Positions 1 through 6,181 of a DNA stretch of 14,266 nucleotides are shown here, one piece after another (within the stretch, counting starts at the first letter, position 1; each line of letters starts with the position of its first letter). The translations under genes were made by a program, and so were the position numbers. Source of the DNA: an uncultured bacterium. GTDB taxonomy: Bacteria; Patescibacteriota; Minisyncoccia; Phycocordibacterales; UBA918. The stretch is taken from positions 1 through 14,266 of the forward strand of contig CAJWTE010000011.1 in NCBI GenBank assembly GCA_913046815.1, read 5' to 3'. Below the pieces are notes generated by a model, which saw nothing but the letters and a program-made list of their open reading frames with translations, searched no databases and was not told where the DNA came from.

Positions 1-52
1 AAAACGAGAGGCTTCTATCCTTTTGATGTGGGTTCGATTCCTACTGGGGGCA
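1..52 (+). tRNA. 3' part of a tRNA, probably tRNA-Leu (5' part outside window)
   Basis: A T-arm is visible at 28-44: stem GTGGG/CCTAC (one G-T wobble) closing the loop TTCGATT. It is followed by the acceptor 3' strand TGGGGGC (45-51) and discriminator A52. The next bases are CAA, so CCA is not encoded. Before the T-arm a hairpin-like AGG...CCT stretch (9-20) suggests a long variable arm, which limits the options to Leu, Ser or Tyr. A at the discriminator and an implied 5' strand GCCCCCA favour Leu; Ser normally has G73. The anticodon lies at or beyond the left edge and cannot be read with certainty. The gene points toward the minus-strand pilus operon, whose last stop codon is six bases away. 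Confidence 0.7.
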
Positions 53-57
53 CAACA

Positions 58-444
58 CTAAAAAGATTCAATGTCACCTATTGTTGTAGGAGTGGCATTG
101 TCAGACTTATCTTCCGTGGCATCCGGTATATCCTCTGGGACGTAGTTGCGTAAGATTGCTTCCACTTTGGAAGCTTTTAATCGGTAGTAGTCCAAAACCT
201 TGTTAGCTGTATTGGCATCATAGGCTACTGGTTCTATGGATTCTGCCACAACGTTGTTGCCGATTTCAGAGTAGTGTTTATGTATTAAATAGCTAAAAAT
301 AAGACCGCTTACTAAAATACAAAAAACGACGGCCAATATAATCACCCAGTCTCTGTAAGGATGCATTAGGCGCATATCTTTTATACCTCGACTACGTCGA
401 TCGACATGTTTTACCATTTTAAGAATTGTTTTTTTGTCTATCAT
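58..444 (-). CDS. Unrecognised one-helix membrane protein at the end of the pilus operon
   Basis: I do not recognise a family. The 128-residue product has a basic N-terminus (about residues 1-31, rich in K and R), one strong transmembrane segment at about 33-53, and a hydrophilic, acidic C-terminal part that would lie outside the cytoplasm. It is not a lipoprotein: no Cys follows the hydrophobic stretch, so it is not a standard PilP. The ATG overlaps the TGA of the preceding pilO-like gene by four bases (ATGA), so the two are probably translationally coupled. Position after pilM, pilN and pilO suggests an accessory inner-membrane part of the type IV pilus alignment complex; this is inference from context only. 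It is the last gene of the operon and ends six bases from an opposing tRNA. Confidence 0.75.
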   Translation of the reverse strand: MIDKKTILKMVKHVDRRSRGIKDMRLMHPYRDWVIILAVVFCILVSGLIFSYLIHKHYSEIGNNVVAESIEPVAYDANTANKVLDYYRLKASKVEAILRNYVPEDIPDATEDKSDNATPTTIGDIESF

Positions 445-980
445 ATTTCCACTATCGAAAATGTTAACTCCGCTTGAACATTGGTTACTGGAAGTTTGGT
501 GACAGGATCACTGGTTTTTACTACAGTTACCATACTTATTTGTCCCGAGTACGGAATATTTTCAAGAATATTTATCATGGTCTGAGTAGCAGACAGCGAT
601 CCTTCGAAAGTAACTGCTATGTGTAAGTCACTGAAGTACGAGTTTTCCAAGGTAACAGTATCTAACTTGTCCGTATGTAGCGTAACTCCCACCTGTTCAG
701 CAAACTCTTCCAACTGCGTAAGAAGCTTGATAGCGCCCTCATCCCCCATTATTAAATAAGACTCCAATTCATTTTTGTCTGGCTCTATACTGTGTAAAAT
801 GGTGGCTAAATTTTCTTCATAAGTGTGAGTCATCATTTCATTACTCACCGCTTGAGTCACTTTCATAAGCTCGTCAGCTTCTTTTCTAATCAACAATGAC
901 GAAAATACGAACACAAACACTGAGGTGAAACAAAACAGCGTCGCAACAATCAATATTTTTTTGGTCTTTTGTAGTTGCAT
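441..980 (-). CDS. pilO: PilO-like type IV pilus inner-membrane protein
   Basis: The 179-residue protein has a short basic cytoplasmic tail, one transmembrane helix at about 9-31, a helical stretch (about 32-95) that could form a coiled coil, and a C-terminal alpha/beta domain (about 96-179) with the alternating pattern of the PilO ferredoxin-like fold. PilO pairs with PilN in the inner membrane and links the cytoplasmic PilM ring to the periplasmic or outer part of the pilus machine. Sequence similarity to classical PilO is not obvious by eye; the call rests on size, topology and position directly after pilN (one base gap). The end overlaps the next gene by four bases. A general 'pilus assembly, PilO-type' label is safer than strict orthology. 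Confidence 0.65.
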   Translation of the reverse strand: MQLQKTKKILIVATLFCFTSVFVFVFSSLLIRKEADELMKVTQAVSNEMMTHTYEENLATILHSIEPDKNELESYLIMGDEGAIKLLTQLEEFAEQVGVTLHTDKLDTVTLENSYFSDLHIAVTFEGSLSATQTMINILENIPYSGQISMVTVVKTSDPVTKLPVTNVQAELTFSIVEI

Positions 981-981
981 A

Positions 982-1521
982 TTATTGATTCAACAAACTG
1001 GGAACGACCTCTATTTCAAAAGGTACGTTTTGTCCTTGTGCTAAGTCAGAAATTGGTATATTGGCCTCTTCAAACAAATGATGCTCAATGATTTGTCGTC
1101 TAAAATCAGCTAGTGCGTTTCTGTCGTTGGCAATACCACCCACAACTATTCGATCGATTCCTCGCTCACTCTGGCCAACCTCTATGTAATTGAGACTGAC
1201 ATTATGTGTAAGATTTTCTAGTGCTGCAATAGTTTCCCCGACAGTGACTTTGTTTTCCTCTATACGCAAATGTGACACCAACTCATTGGCTTTAGTGATT
1301 TGTGTTTCCAGATAATTAATTTCGTTTTGTACTATCTCAGTCTCTTCGTACTTAGATACGTACACATCAGATTGTAGTTTGATGGCTAAATAACTAGGAT
1401 AGAGTAAAACTGACATTGTCAACATTACCAATCCTATCAAGCTGCACAGAAAAATAGCTATCCGAGACCAATACTCTATCATAACAAAACGCTTTGCTTG
1501 TACCGGTATCAGGTTAATCAT
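982..1521 (-). CDS. pilN: PilN, type IV pilus inner-membrane protein
   Basis: The protein begins with MINLIP, the conserved N-terminal peptide by which PilN binds the groove of PilM. A single transmembrane helix follows at about 20-42, then a predicted coiled coil (about 50-90) and a C-terminal alpha/beta domain. Length 179 residues matches the family. Its start overlaps the end of pilM by eight bases (ATGATTAA, where the pilM stop TAA is embedded), so translation is very likely coupled. PilM, PilN and PilO together form the alignment subcomplex beneath the pilus base. Only the N-terminal motif is diagnostic, but with pilM next to it the call is firm. Confidence 0.88.
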   Translation of the reverse strand: MINLIPVQAKRFVMIEYWSRIAIFLCSLIGLVMLTMSVLLYPSYLAIKLQSDVYVSKYEETEIVQNEINYLETQITKANELVSHLRIEENKVTVGETIAALENLTHNVSLNYIEVGQSERGIDRIVVGGIANDRNALADFRRQIIEHHLFEEANIPISDLAQGQNVPFEIEVVPSLLNQ

Positions 1522-2608
1522 GATACTTAAAATTAGTCATGGCTAAACCAATTGCTGTGGCATACCCATAAGAATGGTTCTTATCTATTGGTGGAATATA
1601 GTCATTTAAATCAAAGGCGTTTTGCCACACATTTCCCCTTTGAACTTCAACACCGAGGGTCTGATTCAGATATTCCGGCAGTCCTTTCAAATTGCAACTA
1701 CCACCACAGAGGATTATGGTTTTGATTTCATGCTCGGTTGAGCCTTTCATATTGATGCGCGAGTTCCAGTATTCTATTCGAACAGCCACTTCATCCTTAA
1801 TAGCAGACATGGTGGTAATCATAGCGTCATAAGCGGAAGTGTCTTCAAAGGTGCGCACTAAACCGAGTGTATTTTTAATATCAGTCAACTCATCCTCGTC
1901 TCTGTCACCAAGTTGTCGGCGTAAAGCAGTGGACAATTCTTTTCCTCCTAAATCTATGGTGGATGTATACAAAAGAGATCCCTTGTGCACAATACCGATT
2001 CCGGTACGACTCTTGCCAAAATCCAATACCATATGTGTATCTTCGTCATCAGGAGACAAGACTGCTCGGGCAATAGCTTGCGCCTCCACCTCAAAAGATA
2101 GGGGGTGCATATCGACAGCTCGTGCGACTTCGTAGTAGCTATTGATAGTCGCACGAGTATAAGCACTAACAGCTACCCTCATTGGTTCACCTTCTTTGTC
2201 TGACTCAATAATTTGGTAGTCAAACAATGCTTCTTCCAAAGGAATGGGGATGTTCTCTTCCAGGTGAAATTCCAAATTCCCTCTGATTTCCTTATACGGA
2301 GTGCCATACTCAACAGTAGTTTCAAACAAATAAGCCTTTTCCTCTGGTAGCGACATGCGCACTAACGATACACCGGTACGCTTCTTCACCTCACCCATCA
2401 CTTTTGCCAATCCTTTACTATCGGCAATATTTCCCTGTGAAAGTACGCCCTCCGGTATCGGAACGTCTCCCCAGGCTTCCAACTTTAAGTTATTGTAATG
2501 GGCACTAAACTGAACATACTTCAAGGAAGTGTCAGATACGTCTATCCCGATACAAGGCAATAAAAGATAATTTGGCGGCATCAATAACCGTCTAGATACT
2601 GAGCTCAT
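1514..2608 (-). CDS. pilM: PilM, actin-like ATPase of type IV pilus assembly
   Basis: Cytoplasmic actin-fold ATPase that forms a ring under the pilus and recruits PilN. With the chosen start (364 residues) the phosphate-1 motif GIDVSDTSLK lies at 21-30, the phosphate-2 motif VLDFGKSRTGIGIV at about 194-207, and the adenosine motif IILCGGSCNLKGL at about 298-310. ENIPIPLEEA (about 118-127) is typical of the PilM 1C domain. A GTG at 2626 would add six residues, but the ATG at 2608 sits exactly six bases after a TATAAT box and gives the usual short lead-in, so I prefer it. It follows the DedA-type gene closely and overlaps pilN by eight bases. Confidence 0.93.
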   Translation of the reverse strand: MSSVSRRLLMPPNYLLLPCIGIDVSDTSLKYVQFSAHYNNLKLEAWGDVPIPEGVLSQGNIADSKGLAKVMGEVKKRTGVSLVRMSLPEEKAYLFETTVEYGTPYKEIRGNLEFHLEENIPIPLEEALFDYQIIESDKEGEPMRVAVSAYTRATINSYYEVARAVDMHPLSFEVEAQAIARAVLSPDDEDTHMVLDFGKSRTGIGIVHKGSLLYTSTIDLGGKELSTALRRQLGDRDEDELTDIKNTLGLVRTFEDTSAYDAMITTMSAIKDEVAVRIEYWNSRINMKGSTEHEIKTIILCGGSCNLKGLPEYLNQTLGVEVQRGNVWQNAFDLNDYIPPIDKNHSYGYATAIGLAMTNFKYHD

Positions 2609-2614
2609 AGACAC

Positions 2615-2620
2615 ATTATA
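2615..2620 (-). promoter_or_regulatory. Internal -10 box (TATAAT) before pilM
   Basis: On the minus strand TATAAT is followed by GTGTCT and then the ATG of pilM, which would place the transcript start on or next to the A of the ATG. No good -35 or TGn extension is visible. It lies just after the stop of the upstream DedA-type gene and could let the pilus genes be expressed independently of ruvX. If the GTG at 2626 were the true start, this box would be coding sequence. Confidence 0.5.
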
Positions 2621-2627
2621 CTGCACT

Positions 2628-3212
2628 CTAAAGCCAGCTATATACGATGTACACTAAAAGAATAACGAGAAGAATATACGCTACTGAGTGGAGATATTTT
2701 CTCATGAGCTTCAACGTCTCGGGACCAACCAAATGTGCAGCAAACCCTACAGTGCCCAAACGTAGTATTCGTCCAAAGATAGAAGCTAGTACGAAAGTAA
2801 TAGGGTTGATTTGTACAAAACCACTCACCAAAGCTACAAGTTTGTACGGGATGGGAGTTAATGCTCCTAGAAGTACAAAGACAAATCCACTATCGTCTAC
2901 GTCTTCAGCCATCACTGCAAACCGGTCACTAAATCCGTATATATCAAGCAGATTGTGTCCGATAGTATCAAAAAACCAATAACCAAGGATATACGCAACA
3001 GTCCCACCGAGTACAGAAGTAACAATCGCTACAACGGTGTAATAAAGCCATCTCGACCGATTGGCTAAAATGACTGCAATTAAAAATGGGTCAGTGATGA
3101 TGGGTAAAAAAAGTGACTCCGCAAATGAGACCAACCCCAAACCGACTCCAGCCTGCTTGGTCTTGAGCCACAGAAAGATCTTTCTAGTAATTCTAATCAG
3201 ATATCTTTTCAC
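2628..3212 (-). CDS. DedA/YqaA-type (VTT domain) membrane protein
   Basis: A 194-residue polytopic membrane protein of the SNARE-associated/DedA superfamily. Visible signs are the N-terminal re-entrant-like stretch with an acidic residue (AESLFLPI, about 31-38), a central hydrophobic hairpin, and the signature block GALTPIPYKL followed by SGF (about 116-130) and a basic GRILRLG (about 147-153), which correspond to the PxP and Arg motifs of the family. Members act as undecaprenyl-phosphate or phospholipid translocases, but short YqaA-like forms have no assigned substrate, so I give none. Start is GTG, sharing one base with the TAG stop of the tRNA-binding gene upstream; the end is 19 bases before the preferred pilM start. 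Confidence 0.82.
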   Translation of the reverse strand: MKRYLIRITRKIFLWLKTKQAGVGLGLVSFAESLFLPIITDPFLIAVILANRSRWLYYTVVAIVTSVLGGTVAYILGYWFFDTIGHNLLDIYGFSDRFAVMAEDVDDSGFVFVLLGALTPIPYKLVALVSGFVQINPITFVLASIFGRILRLGTVGFAAHLVGPETLKLMRKYLHSVAYILLVILLVYIVYSWL

Positions 3213-3643
3213 TATCGCACTATTGTACCAGCCGGCAAAGGAACATTCGGATCTAGTAGTGCAAAGTCCTCTCCATTATGAGCCGCGAGTATCATACCCT
3301 GGCTTTCAAGACCACGAATGACTCTGGGTTTCAAATTTGTTATAAAAGGATTCTGCTTCCCCACCAGTTCTTGTGGATCTATAAAATATTCTCTGATGCC
3401 GGACACTATCTGTCTTTCCTCTGTACCAAAGTCAACTTCTAGCCTGAGTAATTTATCTGCACCCTCCACCACTTCTACAGTTTTTATAGTGCCGATTTTA
3501 ATTTCTAGCTTAGCAAATTCTTCAAAAGTTACCTCTGTGGCCGATGTTTCTGTCGGCGTATCGGAGGCTCCCAAGGAAACATCCGACACACCTTCCTCTA
3601 CCACCTCATCAACCTTATTCTCTACTTTGTTTTCTTCGTTCAT
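3212..3643 (-). CDS. Stand-alone tRNA-binding OB-fold protein (MetRS C-terminal/Trbp111 type)
   Basis: Residues 1-38 are a low-complexity acidic, Thr/Ser/Val-rich tail. Residues about 39-143 form the EMAP-II-like tRNA-binding OB fold: FAKLEIKIGTIKTVE, then ADKLLRLEVDFG, RQIVSGI, NPFITNLKPRVIRGLESQGM and a C-terminal LLDPNVPLPAGTIV. These blocks match the MetRS beta/C-terminal domain and the free Trbp111 proteins, which bind the tRNA elbow and help aminoacylation. No catalytic domain is present. The acidic N-terminal extension is unusual for free Trbp111 and may be a disordered linker. The ATG overlaps the ruvX stop (ATGA), and the stop shares a base with the GTG of the next gene, so it is coupled on both sides. 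Confidence 0.87.
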   Translation of the reverse strand: MNEENKVENKVDEVVEEGVSDVSLGASDTPTETSATEVTFEEFAKLEIKIGTIKTVEVVEGADKLLRLEVDFGTEERQIVSGIREYFIDPQELVGKQNPFITNLKPRVIRGLESQGMILAAHNGEDFALLDPNVPLPAGTIVR

Positions 3644-4023
3644 TGTTTACTTTTACTTATATAACTATTCAAGATAATGGCAGCAGCAGATGCATCCACC
3701 ATATCGTTGCGACCTTGTATCTGAATAGCCTCCTGAGTAGTATATTGCTCTGACTCGAGATGTATAGGTAGCCCTAGCTCAAGGGTAAGGTCAGTAATTA
3801 ATTCCTCTACTTGCTTGTGGATTTCATTTTCTTCCCCTTCTCTATTCAGAGAATGCCCAATGACAATCTCAGCTACGGCTTCCTCTTCAGCCAACTTAGA
3901 AATTTTGGTGACTAAATCAGAGTCATTCTTATAAACAGCTAAAGGAAAGGCCATTACGCCTGTCTCGTCAGTCAAAGCCACCCCTACTCTCTTTGACCCA
4001 TAGTCAATTCCCATCAATCTCAT
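3640..4023 (-). CDS. ruvX: YqgF/RuvX-family RNase H-fold nuclease
   Basis: 127 residues from the chosen start, close to the usual ~135-140 for YqgF. The family acts in 16S rRNA 5' processing and, in some bacteria, as a Holliday junction resolvase. The expected acidic residues are visible: D7 in MGIDYGSKRVGVAL, E92 in the SEQYTTQEA motif (DERxTTxEA in relatives) and D110 in VDASAAAIILNSYI. The VIGHSLN block replaces the common VVGLPLN. An ATG six codons upstream (4041) is possible, but the 4023 start begins exactly at the conserved MRLMGIDYG and lies eight bases after an extended -10 box. First gene of the seven-gene operon; a second Holliday-junction gene, ruvA, lies at 11954. Confidence 0.92.
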   Translation of the reverse strand: MRLMGIDYGSKRVGVALTDETGVMAFPLAVYKNDSDLVTKISKLAEEEAVAEIVIGHSLNREGEENEIHKQVEELITDLTLELGLPIHLESEQYTTQEAIQIQGRNDMVDASAAAIILNSYISKSKQ

Positions 4024-4031
4024 ACAACAAA

Positions 4032-4040
4032 AGCATACCA
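4032..4040 (-). promoter_or_regulatory. Extended -10 promoter of the ruvX-pil operon
   Basis: On the minus strand TGG-TATGCT, an extended -10 (TGn plus hexamer), is followed by eight bases and the ruvX ATG at 4023. The transcript would begin one or two bases before the start codon. No Shine-Dalgarno sequence is present. Confidence 0.5.
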
Positions 4041-4069
4041 TAACTTAACCATGTGGCATGAATGGATTC

Positions 4070-4532
4070 ATGCCTGAGTATAAAAGAAATCCGAATACAA
4101 ATTGCAGTGTTTGTAGTAAAGGTATATACAGAAGACCTTGTGAGATTACGAGAAGCCAAAGAGGTTTATTTTGCAGTTAAAAATGTTACGGAAAATCACA
4201 ACGAAAAGAAATTCCCTGTCTAGTATGTGGTACGTTGATTTTATCTGGAGAGAATAAAAAGACTTGCAGTCGTTCTTGTGCCAACAAAAAACAGAGTTGG
4301 TACTACATACAAGAATCAAAAACGTCGGTCAAAAGACAAAGTTAAAACTTATAGACTACAAAAGAAACGCTTGATGGATATACGGGGAAAGTATTGTGAA
4401 AGATGTAAATTTAAAATATATCAAATACTGCAAGTTCATCACAAAAACAGAGATAGAAAGAATAGTAATTTATCTGACCTTGAATTATTATGTCCAAATT
4501 GTCACGCAAAGGAGCACTATTTAAAAAAATGA
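4070..4532 (+). pseudogene. Broken HNH endonuclease with Cys-rich zinc-binding repeats
   Basis: From the ATG at 4070, residues CSVC...C...FCS are followed by an in-frame TAA at 4178-4180. The same frame then continues with KCYG, CLVC and CSRSC, i.e. the rest of two zinc-ribbon-like modules. At about 4286-4291 (a run of six A) the homology moves to another frame, which carries the HNH domain: YCERC, QVHHKNRDRKNS, LELLCPNCH and a final EHY, ending at TGA 4530-4532. Removing one A from the run joins the two parts smoothly (SCANKNRVGTTYKNQ). So one nonsense change and one +1 frameshift separate this from an intact protein of about 154 residues. Free HNH nucleases of this type are often homing or phage-like. 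It lies between the ruvX promoter and tRNA-Ser. The final segment (GTG at 4278, 84 residues) might still be made. Confidence 0.75.
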
Positions 4533-4574
4533 AAAATCTGTTAGTATAACCGCATTCGCTCAAGAATAAACCAC

Positions 4575-4659
4575 GGAGAGATGCCGGAGTGGTCGAACGG
4601 ACTTGTCTTGAAAACAAGCGTACCGAAAGGTACCGAGGGTTCGAATCCCTCTCTCTCCG
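4575..4659 (+). tRNA. tRNA-Ser (anticodon UGA)
   Basis: Acceptor GGAGAGA (4575-4581) pairs perfectly with TCTCTCC (4652-4658). The anticodon arm is CTTGT-CTTGAAA-ACAAG (4602-4618), giving anticodon TGA (4609-4611), which reads UCA and related Ser codons. The long variable arm is TACC-GAAA-GGTA (4621-4632), a class II tRNA trait, and the T-arm contains GGGTTCGAATCCC. Discriminator G4659 fits Ser. CCA is not encoded (CAC follows). A TATAAC at 4545-4550 or AATAAA at 4565-4570 may serve as -10. The 3' end runs directly into the first junction repeat, and diverged copies of its 3' half occur at 5667, 7350 and 8648. Confidence 0.97.
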
Positions 4660-4662
4660 CAC

Positions 4663-4771
4663 CGAATACTGGTTATCGGCAGACCTGTAGGCCCTTATTT
4701 AGAGCCATATAAAATTGCCGTTCGAATCCCTTAGAGGTGTCACCGCTAAGGGATTCGAACTTTGGTATACT
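4663..4771 (+). repeat. Junction repeat R1, copy A (hairpins plus promoter)
   Basis: First of three copies (others 5711-5819 and 7394-7500). In order: TATCGGCAGACC (4674-4685) inside a D-arm-like hairpin GGTT-ATCGGCA-GACC; an anticodon-arm-like hairpin GGCCC-TTATTTA-GAGCC (4690-4706, one C-A mismatch); an outer pairing CGGCA (4677-4681) with TGCCG (4716-4720); then the inverted repeat 4720-4760 with 15-base arms GTTCGAATCCCTTAG and CTAAGGGATTCGAAC, centred at 4740 with an inner GGTG-T-CACC and one A-G mismatch. It ends in TTTGG-TATACT, the promoter of the hydrolase gene. The palindrome arms repeat the T-arm core of the adjacent tRNA-Ser. Confidence 0.9.
4763..4771 (+). promoter_or_regulatory. 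Extended -10 promoter of the hydrolase gene
   Basis: TGG-TATACT immediately after the repeat hairpin, eight bases before the ATG at 4780. The region at -35 lies inside the hairpin 3' arm and has no TTGACA-like hexamer, so the TGn extension is probably needed. An alternative in-frame ATG at 4774 is only two bases from the -10 and would fall upstream of the expected transcript start. Confidence 0.55.
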
Positions 4772-4779
4772 TAATGTCA

Positions 4780-5667
4780 ATGAAAACGACATTTCACCGC
4801 ATTTATACAGAAGATGGACTGGAACTACATGGTCTACTTCATGAGCCGGACCAGCCTACTAAAGCTGTGTTAGTACATGTACATGGAATGGGAGGTAATT
4901 TCTATGAGAACAAGTTTGTTGACTATTTAGCAAAAGAACTCACAGACGCTGGTATTGCTCTTTGTGTATTTAATAATCGTGGTTGCGAGCTAATCAAAGA
5001 CACGTACAAAATCGTTGAGGGTGCCAAACCAGAGATGGTACGAGTAGGTACAGCGTATGAAATATTTGAAGAATCAGTTTTGGATATTCAAAGATTTATA
5101 AAATTTGTAGAAGATGCTGGATTTTCAAAAATCCATTTGTCTGGACATAGTCTCGGTTGTCCGAAGACTGCATATTATATTTCTGAAACTCAGGATGAGA
5201 GAATTTCATCCCTACTTCTTATGTCGCCGTCTGATATGCTCGGTTTAGTACGATCACAACCTGAACAATGTAAGAAATCTATAGAAGAAGCAAAACAGTT
5301 AATGTCTGCAGGTAAGGGTCAGCAACTTCTCTCTGATTGGGTCTGGGGGGAATATCCAACAAGTGCTCAAACCTACCTCAGTTTGTTTGGTGACGATGCA
5401 GAAGACGCAATCTTTAACTTTTACAATCCTGACGATAAACTTGAAGCTTTGAGTAAAATAAAAATCCCGACGTACGCAGTAATGGGTACAAAAGATGATG
5501 CTCTGGTTGTACCGATTGAAGAAACTTTCTCAAGAATGGAAGGAGCTCTATTAAATAGCTCTAAAGTAAAGACTGAAATACTTGGGGAAGCCAATCATGG
5601 ATATCGTGGGCACGAGCAAGAACTAGCAGATTCTGTCACCGCATGGATTAGAGGGCTAAATACTTAG
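4780..5667 (+). CDS. Alpha/beta-fold hydrolase (serine hydrolase, substrate unknown)
   Basis: A 295-residue cytoplasmic alpha/beta hydrolase without signal peptide. The oxyanion-hole motif HVHGMGGN is at 33-40, the nucleophile elbow GHSLG at 122-126 (Ser124), the acidic residue in GTKDD (239-240), and the catalytic His in GEANHGYRGHE (His273). An insertion of about 60 residues between strands 6 and 7 (about 150-215) forms a lid. Relatives include esterases, lipases and DUF1749-like proteins; the substrate cannot be told from sequence. ATG 4780 is chosen over ATG 4774 because of its spacing from the -10 box. It is the first gene after tRNA-Ser, and its stop TAG is the first part of the next junction repeat, so gene and repeat are fused end to end. 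Confidence 0.9.
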   Translation: MKTTFHRIYTEDGLELHGLLHEPDQPTKAVLVHVHGMGGNFYENKFVDYLAKELTDAGIALCVFNNRGCELIKDTYKIVEGAKPEMVRVGTAYEIFEESVLDIQRFIKFVEDAGFSKIHLSGHSLGCPKTAYYISETQDERISSLLLMSPSDMLGLVRSQPEQCKKSIEEAKQLMSAGKGQQLLSDWVWGEYPTSAQTYLSLFGDDAEDAIFNFYNPDDKLEALSKIKIPTYAVMGTKDDALVVPIEETFSRMEGALLNSSKVKTEILGEANHGYRGHEQELADSVTAWIRGLNT

Positions 5668-5710
5668 TATCGGGTGACCCATACTGGTGAGTATCCCTTA
5701 GTCCCCGCCA
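5667..5710 (+). repeat. Junction repeat R2, copy B (diverged tRNA-Ser 3' end)
   Basis: Starts within the hydrolase stop codon. It contains TATCGGGTGACCC (5668-5680), a hairpin ATACT-GGTG-AGTAT (5681-5694), then ATCCCTTAGTCCCCGC. It is almost identical to 7350-7393. Aligned with the tRNA-Ser 3' part and its tail, copy C matches at about 25 of 34 positions from the T-arm through CCGCACCGxATAC, so R2 looks like an old, altered copy of the tRNA end. TATCGG motifs of R2 and R1 are exactly 54 bases apart in both copies. Confidence 0.8.
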
Positions 5711-5819
5711 AGAATACTGGTTATCGGCAGACCCGTAGGCTCTTATTTAGAGCCATATAAGATTGCCGTTCGAATCCCTTAGAGGTGTCACCTCTAAGGG
5801 ATTCGAACTTTGGTATACT
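5711..5819 (+). repeat. Junction repeat R1, copy B, with a perfect 20-base palindrome
   Basis: Same layout as copy A. The anticodon-arm-like hairpin is perfect here (GGCTC-TTATTTA-GAGCC). The palindrome at 5768-5808 has two fully complementary 20-base arms around a single T (5788); the 5' arm is GTTCGAATCCCTTAGAGGTG. Relative to copy A, the A-G mismatch is repaired to a pair. Changes between copies outside stems (GACCC for GACCT, AAGATT for AAAATT) fall in loops or linkers. The repeat ends in TTTGG-TATACT. Confidence 0.92.
5811..5819 (+). promoter_or_regulatory. Extended -10 promoter of the second cassette
   Basis: TGG-TATACT followed by six bases (TTCGGT) and the ATG at 5826. The spacing puts the transcript start on the A of the ATG, i.e. 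a leaderless mRNA. No Shine-Dalgarno sequence is present. Confidence 0.6.
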
Positions 5820-5825
5820 TTCGGT

Positions 5826-6143
5826 ATGAATCAGTTGCTTATCGAACGGCTTAAAATAGCAGGATTTATTTTTGCATTGGTCGGATGGTTATTATTAGTT
5901 ACGGTACCTCTTGAACTTATCGGCAAGGATTTATCGAAGCTTGAAGGTTTGTTTGAAACCACTACATTTAAGTGGTCTTTGAGAATTGTGGTTTTGGTTG
6001 CAGTTATTTTCTTGATTAAAGGTAGGTCTTGGGTTGATGGATTATTTGTTAAGTATTCTTGGCTTAAAAAGCTGGTGAGAGTAATAACAGTAGTGGGAGC
6101 AATAGGTTGGATTGTAGGTTTAGGTAGTTTGTTATTGCGTTAA
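5826..6143 (+). CDS. Small membrane protein, three predicted helices
   Basis: I do not recognise a family. The 105-residue product has hydrophobic segments at about 10-30, 49-64 and 83-104, with short charged loops (KDLSKLE, KGRSW, KYSWLKK). The reading frame is open through the palindrome upstream, but a start there would encode the repeat itself; the ATG at 5826, six bases after TATACT, is chosen. It is first in a cassette with a methyltransferase and a DUF1697 protein on the same strand, with a 38-base gap to the next gene. Function unknown; association with those two neighbours is only positional. Confidence 0.75.
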   Translation: MNQLLIERLKIAGFIFALVGWLLLVTVPLELIGKDLSKLEGLFETTTFKWSLRIVVLVAVIFLIKGRSWVDGLFVKYSWLKKLVRVITVVGAIGWIVGLGSLLLR

Positions 6144-6181
6144 TTTCTATACGGTACTTTATATGATAATTTTATTTACAT

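Noticed and set aside
4178..4180. Recoded TAA as a sense codon
   Set aside because: TAA ends several intact genes here (pilN, pilM, rpsT region neighbours, the MurE-like and TrmH-like genes), so the in-frame TAA in the HNH gene is a real nonsense codon or an error.
4411..4662. Minus-strand reading frame across tRNA-Ser
   Set aside because: It runs antisense through the tRNA and the HNH domain; the protein has no sensible composition.
5763..5825. N-terminal extensions MPFESLRGVT... on the genes at 5826 and 7509
   Set aside because: The frame is open only because the palindrome lacks stops; both extensions translate the repeat itself, lie upstream of the predicted transcript start and match no family.
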